64,000 nucleotides of DNA. Source: Nageia nagi (lineage: Eukaryota; Pinophyta). Location of the stretch: NCBI GenBank assembly GCA_050084985.1, contig JBITNC010000002.1:21824001-21888000 (forward strand), in the 5' to 3' direction. The notes beneath the pieces were generated by a model that saw nothing but the letters and a program-made list of their open reading frames with translations, was not told the origin of the DNA and searched no databases. Positions 55,851-64,000 of the stretch are shown piece by piece. Position numbers and translations under genes: made by a program. Every line of letters begins with the position of its first letter. Position 1 is the stretch's first letter.

Positions 55851-57160
55851 TTACAAAATAGAATCTTCCTTCAACACATCCATTATGCTTGGAACTAAGT
55901 CCTCAATGGATGGTAATACTTGACCTTCCTCTATTTCCAATTTATTCATCATAGAGGGATCAAATAACTTTAAGTTCTCTTCATTAACAACTGAATAAAC
56001 ATTCATATAGGTAGGAAAATTTAGCTTGAAGGTATTCTTGCTAACTTGCTCCAGAATCTTAAATGGTCCATATATAATTGGTTTCAAACTTTAACTCGAT
56101 CCTTCTAGCCTCTCTTTATTGAGATGAAGCTAAACTTGACCACCAACTTGAAACTTGTGATCAACACAATGCTTATTATGTCTCAACTTATACTTTATTT
56201 GGCTAGTCTTAATTTATTCTTGAACCTTGAGGTGAATGTGTTGGATCTTCTCAATGAACCCTTCAACATGTTCCTCTTCCTTCATAATCAACTCATCTAG
56301 ATCTTTTAGCTACCCAAAAATACAATCAAATGATGATGGTGGAAGATACCCAAAACATGCTTCAAATGAATATTTAGTAGTGGAAGTATGTATATCTTTA
56401 TTATAATAATGTTGGATATACATAAGATGCTCATCCCAAGTCTTAGGATGTTTGATACAATATAACATGCACAATAGTTTCACTCCTATCCTATTCACTA
56501 TCTCAGTTTGTCTATTAGAAAGAGGATGAAAGGCAATACTCCTCTTCAACTTAGTATCCATATTCTACCACAAGTTGGTCCACATTACAATTTAGGAAGT
56601 CAAAGGTGCATCTACTTAGCAGTGATAGTCAATTCTACTTAGCAATTTAGGTAAATTACATAGCTTTGAAAGACCTACATACTCATTTTTATAACAGTTC
56701 TACTTAGCAGTGTGAAGCGCAAAACATGCATTACTATTCAGGTACATCTACTTAACCATTACAAATGATCTACAACATAGTGCAGATAGAGCTATAACTT
56801 GCCCAAAATTCTACTATGCATATTTTAAACCATAGAAGTAGGAAAACCAAAATATACCCAAACATGAGAAAAGAAGAGGCTTTCTACATCTTGTCTAGTA
56901 AGTGTCCTCTTGCATGGAATTAATACATACATCTTACTAAACCTATCCACCATAACAAATAGGTAATCATGGCCCTTCTTAGATAAAAGTAATACTCCCA
57001 CAAAGTCCATATAGCTGCTCTCCCAAGGTTTGTTTGTAACAAGAAGTGGTTGATACAAACCCAATTTATGATTACTAGGCTTGCTAGTAAGATACAAAAC
57101 ACAATCATGAATATAATTTGCAACTTATTCTTACATATTAGGCTAATACACATACATATG
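55851..57160 (-). pseudogene. Gypsy V integrase and C-terminal region
   Basis: On the minus strand, WESSYMDFVGVLLLSKKGHD (first catalytic D), MVDRFSKMYVLIPCK and FFSHVWVYFGFPTSMV (56,825-57,097) are followed by NMHSRILGKL. After an extra ~200-bp insertion comes WTNLW-stop-NMDTKLKRSIAFHPLSNR and QTEIVNRIGVKLL (catalytic E kept in QTE; 56,310-56,561). The C-terminus MKPIIYGPFKILEQVSKNTF and LNFPTYMNVYSVVNEENLKL (55,851-56,087) resembles the integrase end before a chromodomain-like tail, of which only traces remain. Many stops. Confidence 0.85.
56585..56795. repeat. About 200-bp insert with TCTACTTAGCAGTG repeats
   Basis: It interrupts the integrase of V between ...SRILGKL and WTNLW..., two blocks that are adjacent in related elements. 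The word TCTACTTAGCA(G/A)T occurs at 56,611, 56,634 and 56,699, and as the variants TCTACTTAACCATT at 56,748 and TCTACAACATAGTG at 56,769. No LTR, terminal inverted repeat or target duplication was identified. Confidence 0.65.
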
Positions 57161-58720
57161 AATATTTTCTAAGGTCTTTCCAACCCCAAAGGACCAACAA
57201 TATGAGATGAATGAGCTTTATGAATTAAATGAACTCTCTCTCCTTTTAGAACACAAAGAAAATTAAGTTTATACAAAAGTACATCCTTTATATGAAAATC
57301 AATCTCCTCCTCACTAGTTGGAGACTATTTAAGTTTTATATAAAACTCCTTAAAGTGTGCATCCTATAGATAGGATTCTAGATATGCTTCATAAATAAAA
57401 AGGACTAAAATTTATAACAATGCCCAAACTTGAAACATAGTGATTAACATTGTGTTTGTTTGGATAACATATCTACAATTTTGTTTATGTTTCCCTTCTT
57501 GTATTTAATTATAAGATGAAATTATTGCAAAAATTCCATCCACCAAAAATATTAAGCTTGTTGCAATTTAGATTGAGTTTATAAATATTACAATGATCGA
57601 TGATCAATATAAATAATAGTTTCTTTTCCCATTAGGTAATGTTTCCACTTCTTTACAACTTGAACTAGAGAAAATAATTATTTATCATAGGTAGGATAAT
57701 TCATCACAGCTCCACTAAGTTTATTCAAATGATAACATACAAGTTTTTTTCCTTGCATTAAAACTAGCCCCATGGAATACTCACTTACATAAGTCTTGAT
57801 TTCAAATGGCCACTTTAAATTAGGAAGTGCCAATATAGTTGTATTTATGATCTTTTGCTTCAAAGAGTCAAAAGATACTTGTTTCTTCTCTCCCCACTAA
57901 AAAATTGACCTCTTTGCAGTAACATCACGCAATGGAGAAGAAATGCTAGAAAAATCATAAATGAATTTTCTAAGTTATTAAATAGCCCTTAAGAAACTTT
58001 GAGTCTCAATCACATTACTAGGCCTAGGCCACTCAACAATGACCCTAACCTTCTTAGGATCTATCTTAAGTTGTTCTTCACCAACAACGTGTCCTAGATA
58101 GACCAAAGACTATTTTCCAAACTCACACTTGCAATTTCAACAACATTTTTCTTATTTTAGAGTCTAGAACACTTGTCTAAGATGTTTAAATTATTCATCC
58201 TAGGAATAACTAAAAATAAGAATATCATCCAAATATACAATAACAAAAGAATCAATATATGGTCTGATAACTTCATTCATTACCCATATAAAAATAGTCA
58301 ATGCATTGCAAAGATCAAAAGGTAACACAAGCCACTCAAATAAACCCTATTTGATCTTAAAAGTGGTCTTCTAGATGTCCTCTTCTTTTATTCTAACTTG
58401 ATGGTATCTACTCTTGAGATCCATTTTTGGAAAAATAAACTTCCCCCTACAACTGATCCATAAGATCATCAATACGAGGTAATGGATATTTTTTCTTAAC
58501 TATAATCTTGTTTGATGCTTGATAATCAATACACATCCTCTAGGATCCATCCTTTAGAATTAACACCATAAATGATCCATATGAGGACATATTAAGTTTG
58601 ATTACCCCTTGGTCCAAAAAGTACCAAATCTTCTTAATCTTCTCACACTCCATAATGGATTACTAATACAACTTAATGTTCAAAAGTGGAAACTCAGGAA
58701 ATAACTGAATCTCATGTTTA
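57161..58720 (-). pseudogene. Gypsy V reverse transcriptase and RNase H
   Basis: The minus strand shows [20 protein letters not shown] and [30 protein letters not shown] (catalytic D), then FVIVYLDDILIFSYS with the active-site DD kept (about 58,220). LVYLGHVVGEEQLKIDPKKV continues. RNase H: FEIKTYVSEYSMGLVLMQGK, where the usual catalytic D in T-D-A-S is V-S-E-Y (57,678-57,863), and KGNINKIVDMLSKQ (from K-x-N-x-V-A-D-A-L-S-R). Integrase zinc-region remnants continue to 57,160. Stops are very frequent; this is the most decayed pol in the nest. Confidence 0.85.
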
Positions 58721-60200
58721 ATTTTCTACTTAGGTGGTAAACCTTTTAGTTCAGAGAAAAGCTCTTGAATCTTCTACAAATGGTTGTACACTTGTGTATG
58801 TTGTGGGCTAAGCTTTGATGCACTTGGTAAGGTAGATGTTCTCATATAGTTAATCTTTATTATTGAATAACATAATCTCCATTAATTATTCTAATGATTG
58901 CAAAAATAAACCTCTTACTAGCATTGTAACTAACTTCATTTTCTTTTGGATTTTATGAACATTAACACTATAGGATTTTCCTTCCTTACTTAACCTATAC
59001 TAATTCAATCTTCTATAATATATGGCATTTTTATCCCAAATATAAGGATTCCCAAATACCATGCTACAAATGTCAAGAGGCACTACATTAACAACTACCC
59101 CATCAATGATGTTTTTATTTATTACAAAGGTCAACTTACATCATTTGGTGACCTACAAGTTCACATATTTGTGCACTAATCCTGATGGATATGGATAAGG
59201 ATGGTTATAATTCTTCAATCCCAACTTGTTCACCAAGTCTTCTACAATGAGGTTTACTTGTGAGACCAAACCAAATATTGAGTCAATTTGGGTCTTCTAG
59301 GTTTAATTTTGAGATGGAAAAGTTGCATTTTCTTCTCCTCTTCATATTCTTCCTTATTACTAAACTTAGGCTCCTTGTAAACCTTTTGAACTGCTACTAC
59401 ACAAATGATATCTTCATCTATCTAAGAATTATCATCTACACTTTCACTCTTAGTGACTATAACACTCTTCTTCTCAAATATTTTCTATCTTTGTGGGTTC
59501 TTTTCATGATGAAACTTAAACACTTATATTTAGTATTCCCATCCCTATCGCAATGTGAACAATGCTTATTTCTTTCCTATTTCTTGGTAGTGTTAATATT
59601 CTTTCTCTTTTGTGATTTTGATTTTTCCTTTTCTTTCCTTTATTAGATCCACCTTTATTCTATTGATTTTGGTTGGAGTGCTCACCTATCTTCTTATTTC
59701 ATTTATCTTCCTTTATCAGGTCTAGATCTTTTGGATTAAACAACATAATGGCTCATCTCAAATGATTGTGAATTTCTCTAACATATTTCATCACAATATG
59801 TGGATCCTTCAAAGAGATACCTAATAAGGTAGCCCAAACTTTGTGGTGTGGTCTTGGATTGATTTTCCTTTTCCCTAGCATAAGTATTATCATTTAAAGA
59901 GTTTCTTATTGTGATGTACCAATGGATAGAATTGATTCCTAAGTATTTTCATGAATTCATCCCATGAAGAGATAGGTGGTTGATTTTGATGCCTTAGGGA
60001 TTCAACATGGATTTCCCACCAAATTAAGCAATGATCCCCCACTTTTAGTTTGCAAAAAGAAGTCTTATGAACATTTTCAACAACATTATGAATTTGAAAA
60101 TATAACTCTAATTGTTTCAACTAGTTGTTAAGCTTCTCAACATCAACTTCACCTCCAAACGTAGGAATGTCCATCTTGGATTCTACTTTGAAAAGAACCA
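58721..60200 (-). pseudogene. Gypsy V gag and protease region
   Basis: The open stretch 59,890-60,120 reads KQLELYFQIHNVVENVHKTS, CLIWWEIHVESLRHQ and SSWDEFMKILRNQFYPL, the Ty3-gag domain (W-L-x-x-L-E-x-Y-F ... W-x-x-F). GKGKSIQDHTTKFG follows after a stop. MDIPTFGGEVDVEKLNN upstream marks the domain start near 60,170. Further left, a stop-rich part contains FVINKNIIDGVVVNVVPLDI and DICSMVFGNPYIWDKNA near 59,000-59,130, where protease C-terminal text (D-x-V-L-G-x-P-W) is expected. A zinc knuckle is not clear. Confidence 0.8.
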
Positions 60201-60482
60201 TTGAAGAGGGTAGGTTTGAACTCTCAGGATTCTTTTCCTCATTATTATTATGTTATTTTGGTTATTCATTTCTAAACTATTTACTCCTCGCCATCAACTC
60301 TATGAGGTAATTTAGATTATTCCCCATTTCCAAGAATCTTCTCTCAAAGTTTGATTCTAACATATATATAGCTCTACCAATTGTTGATTTTCATATTTAA
60401 TGGAAGTAAAGTAAGATTATAATATCTTCTACCATGCATCCATAATCTCTAGGAAACTCAAACTCAGCTCTCTGATACTACG

Positions 60483-60974
60483 TGATCTATAATCACTAGA
60501 TGTTGATAACATACATGGATCCTCAAATACAAATTCTTTACCTAATGTACTATTTATGATTGCTACATTCAAAATTATGCATGCAATATCATAAAATATA
60601 AAAAATAATAATTTGCAATAAAATGAAAACACAAACATAAATTCAACACAAAGATTTATACTAGTTACTTCTAATGTGGAGGTAGTCCAATCTGGCCATC
60701 TTCTTATCAATTATTTATCAAGGGAATATTACATTAACTAGAAAGAAAGAGTAGAACAATATCCTCAACATTTCCTATCAATCATGTACATTATTGCAAA
60801 CACAACAACAAGTAAAGAAAATATACTTCCTTCTTAGGTACCAACAACACCCAAAATCCATCCATCCCCCACAATAGAGCTCTCTAGAAGTTAAATAACT
60901 AAAATAGATGACCCTATGGATACCTCTTAGTCATTTCAACTTACTCCTCAGACTTTGCCACTCCTTAAACCTCA
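60483..60974 (-). repeat. 5' LTR of Gypsy V
   Basis: It starts TGATCTATAATCAC and ends TTAAACCTCA on the plus strand. TAGTATCAGAGAG on the minus strand (about 60,466-60,482) is a one-base variant of the TGGTATCAGAGAG primer site. It pairs with the disrupted LTR at 29,044-29,988. The right end is placed where visible similarity stops. Confidence 0.8.
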
Positions 60975-63900
60975 TGGAATACTTTTTGGATGAACTTATG
61001 AGATCTATTTGGGTTAGGTGCCATTACTTCTATTGCCAACTTCAAATGAAGCTATAGGAAAAGGGGAAGCCATTAAAACAAATGCAAGGCACAATTTGCT
61101 AAAAAAACTCAAGCAACACACTCCTTGAGGAGGATGCAACATGATAGGAAAAAACCCTAGGTTTACATGTAGGATGACACTTAACTCTACTTGAATTTTA
61201 AATTTATTTTTATATATGAGCTTATTGATGGATGATTTATTTTATTTATTTTTGTATGATATAATATAGTTTTAATTTTAGATTAAAAAATTAAGTAAAA
61301 AGAGTTTTATATTCACTTATTTGAAAACTTCAATTTTGGATAATTAAGACTAATGTAATTTAAAATATTACATATTTTATTTTAAATAAATATTATTTGA
61401 GTGTTTTAATTTAAAATATTATTTGTTTAAATTTAAAATATTTTAATTTTCAAATATTATATATTTTATATCAAAAATTATTTTCAAACCCATAAGACAA
61501 AGATCAAAATGAATATGGTAAGGGTGAACTCAGTAACCACACACTTTACAAGATAATAAAATATGTTTTGGATTGATTTCAGCCACATAAATAACTCAAA
61601 ACACACTCTAAACATTAATAAACAATACCATAATTGATGGACACATATAAAATCAAACATCCATTATCATCACACTTTCATTTTATTCCAATTAAAGAGT
61701 CATCCAAAACCATATAGTGCCCACATAGGGTTACACCAATTTTTTATATAGTCTTACTAGAATAATTTTCCAGTGAAACACAAAAGAGATAATCATAATT
61801 TAACCAAGACCCAAATCTCAAAAAGAACTACCAACCAGACCTCATTTCAAGTATGTCATTCTCCAAGGTTCTTAAGGTTCAAATATATGCAATTCATAAT
61901 GTAGATAAAGGGGATATTTCAACTTTCAATAAAAATCATGGGAATCTACTAGTGATAAGTAGATCTATTCCACTCTAAAATATGTGTTTTCCATGCTTGG
62001 TTCACAACTTCCAAGTACAAAAAGAGAATTTACTTCTTTAGATAAAGTTAGTTTTAAATGGGATAAAAAGCTATTTGCTACAAAAATATCCTTGGCTCAA
62101 ACGATAGTAGGATGTAGTTAAACTATGGATAAAATATAAGTTGATTGTATAGTCATCAACCTATGGTCAATGAAAAAGAAATTTTTTTCATGGAACTGTA
62201 AGTGATATTTACTTTTTGGATGTTTTACATATGCATTCTTGTGCTTTTAACTCTTATAAGATAATGCACAATCCAATTATTAAATTCCATACATTTTTAG
62301 ATTATAACTGACTTATTATTAAAAAATATGAACATGACTATTGGAAAAATCTACTCAAGGCATGTGTACAAGAAATAATTAAAATTATGTAATGCCTCAT
62401 TAGGATACAATCTAATGATAAAAAAATATTTTTTGTATCATAAGGATAAATAACTAACAAAAGTAAGCATATTAATTCAAAAGATCCAGCACCATAGACC
62501 CTGAAATGCGACCAATCTTAAAAAACTCACAACATTCTTCTTTTCAATAAATATAGAGTATGGCACACCATATATAAATGAAATTAGAAGAGAGAACTAG
62601 TAACTTTGAAACTAAACTTCCATTTTACTTTATTTATTATAAACTCTAGATATGGTGGAAAGTGACCCTTGAGCACAAAATATGTATCTTTGAACTCTCA
62701 AACATCTAGAATATAATTTATAGATATTGAATAAATATTGTATCATACACACACATGTAGATGAGCCCAAGGCCAAAGTTTACAATGTTATAACAATGCA
62801 AATTGGTTTTCCCTCCATTAATGCAAAAGAAGGGTCCAATAAGTAACCATAACTTAAGTTTCCCAATAAGTATATCTCCTTATATGCCATGAAAATTAAC
62901 CCACTTGTTAGAAGTTCTTGGTGGTGTTGCGTGAATAACCTTTTTGAAACATCAACAAGATACTCAAGGTTGCATTTGACCAATGCTTATACAAAATAGT
63001 AGGTTTCTTCCTACATACTTCCATCTGGAACATCAACCATATATGATTCTACCACCATTGTCCCTATACCTTCCCATCAATTTTCTCTAGTTTAATTATC
63101 ACAATTGAAGATTAATTTTGTAGGAACAAAATCAACATCTTGTGATCATTTTAAGTTCATAACAATTCCAAATGAAAATAATAGGGAACTTCAAAAGATA
63201 GGCAATAAAAAAAATTGACCAATAATTTCAAGAAATTATAGAGAAAAGTTTGCATTCCTTCGTTCTATAAGTAGTGTAATTAGATTTCCTCTATGATCAC
63301 CTCCCCCTCAAGAGACTATTTCTTCTAAAGATATGATCCAAATATTTAAAGGTCAAGTGGAAAATACAAAACCAAAATAGTGGCTCAAATAAGAACATGC
63401 TGAAGTGGTGTGCATAATAATATAAAAATAGATGATTATGAGTAATTATAGGCTAAAGCAAACACACAATTTTACCCAAAAAATTAAAATAAATCATTCA
63501 CAAGAAATAAGAATGCCTTATCTGATAGACCATGATCTAGTGTGTTATTTGTATAGCATAATACCTCCAAAGACTAAGATCATGTCAATGACTTAACCCT
63601 AAGAATTTTATTGTTCAATAAAATAAATAAGTTTTAAAGGTCCAAACAAAAAATAGAACATAGATTCCCACATGGCTTGTCTTGTTGGTGGAGATGTTTA
63701 ATTTGAGCATGAAGATTCAAGTTCAAGTTTTTGGGCTTATAGTCATGGTAATGTATCAATATAACATTATCAATTGCATTAAAACCCTTAGCACAATTAG
63801 AGGTTATAGATGTGGATAAATTTTAACTTAATATGTGTTGTAATGAGGTATCAATTCCTCTAAAAAAAAATAGAACACGTATAAAAAAATAAAATAGATT

Positions 63901-64000
63901 GCAAGGATTTTTCCACTGCAACATATAGGATATTCAAATATGTTACCAAAAAAAGTAATGTGTTGGAAATAAATAAAATATAGGAAATAAATTTTAAAAG
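60975..64000. other. AT-rich right edge, no supportable gene
   Basis: This stretch is very AT-rich; 61,190-61,490 is almost entirely A and T with TTTAAAATATT words. A minus-strand frame at 62,780-62,983 (KCNLEYLVDVSKRLF) faintly recalls a PPR unit but is not convincing. CTCCCCCTC at about 63,300 resembles a Copia polypurine-tract junction, but no LTR partner was found. No other feature can be supported. Confidence 0.5.

Larger units (their letters stand above)
29044..60974 (-). mobile_element. Ty3/Gypsy element V, outermost of the nest
   Basis: This is a strongly decayed minus-strand Gypsy. The 5' LTR (60,483-60,974) has its primer-binding site at about 60,466-60,482 and is followed by gag, pol and a repeat-containing 3' region. 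That region resumes at 30,468 and runs to the 3' LTR (about 29,044-29,988). Both LTRs share ATAATCAC/GTAATCAC, GCATGCAATAT, CTTCTAATGTGGA.GTAGTC, CAAAATCCATCCATCCCCCA and AATAGAGCTCTC. Elements X, Y, Z, W and K lie within its 3' region, and a TRIM within its 3' LTR. No clean target duplication was found at its outer ends, so V is old or its ends have eroded. Confidence 0.8.

Noticed and set aside
62780-62983. Minus-strand open frame with KCNLEYLVDVSKRLF, like a PPR unit
   Set aside because: Only one partial unit; the SWN and MYAKCG blocks are missing and neighbouring sequence shows no further units.
63295-63320. CTCCCCCTC word resembling a Copia polypurine tract next to an LTR start
   Set aside because: No LTR pair or pol fragment found nearby; a short C-rich word is weak evidence.

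Overview
This window looks like repeat-dominated nuclear DNA from a seed plant with a large genome. The evidence is the transposon families: Ty1/Copia, Ty3/Gypsy chromoviruses with chromodomains, a Tat-type Gypsy with a second RNase H, a plant L1-type LINE with a zf-RVT domain, and a TRIM, together with a PLS-type pentatricopeptide-repeat (PPR) pseudogene. The sequence is AT-rich, and the element copies are old: the LTR pairs I compared by eye differ by several percent, and the reading frames are full of stops. That decay and nesting would suit a gymnosperm, but the sequence alone does not settle the species. I found no intact cellular gene, no tRNA or rRNA gene, no CRISPR array and no origin.

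Left third (1-25,200): one old LINE on the minus strand is split into three collinear pieces. ORF1 and the endonuclease lie at 22,938-25,190, the reverse transcriptase at 8,680-11,138, and the zf-RVT C-terminus at about 190-636. A Copia element (637-8,679, minus) and a Tat-type Gypsy (11,139-22,937, plus, flanked by AATAT duplications) separate the pieces. The Gypsy has lost gag, protease and the front of RT. Between its integrase and 3' LTR it carries a long spacer with an antisense, decayed plant-mobile-domain (PMD) reading frame and degenerate repeats.

Middle (25,200-29,040): a spacer with a small AT-rich repeat, a minus-strand PPR pseudogene (about 25,860-28,030) in which two repeat subtypes sit in separate blocks, and a featureless stretch.

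Right (29,044-60,974): a Russian-doll nest. The outer element V is a strongly decayed minus-strand Gypsy whose LTRs lie about 31 kb apart. Its 3' region, a 65-70 bp tandem repeat, is interrupted by LTR element X. The right-hand LTR of X is interrupted by Y, an LTR element with a gag-like frame and no recognisable pol. Y is interrupted twice, by the Copia element K (48,921-53,658, minus) and by the chromovirus Z (35,304-47,245, plus; TSD TGTGC). Z in turn is interrupted in its leader by the opposite-strand chromovirus W (35,848-42,297; TSD TAACT). The insertion order V, X, Y, Z, W can therefore be read directly. A 268-bp TRIM sits in the left LTR of V beside an indel-rich duplication of its own flank.

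The right edge (60,975-64,000) is AT-rich and has no supportable gene. All coding features belong to transposons or pseudogenes. None should be treated as an expressed host gene without transcript evidence.
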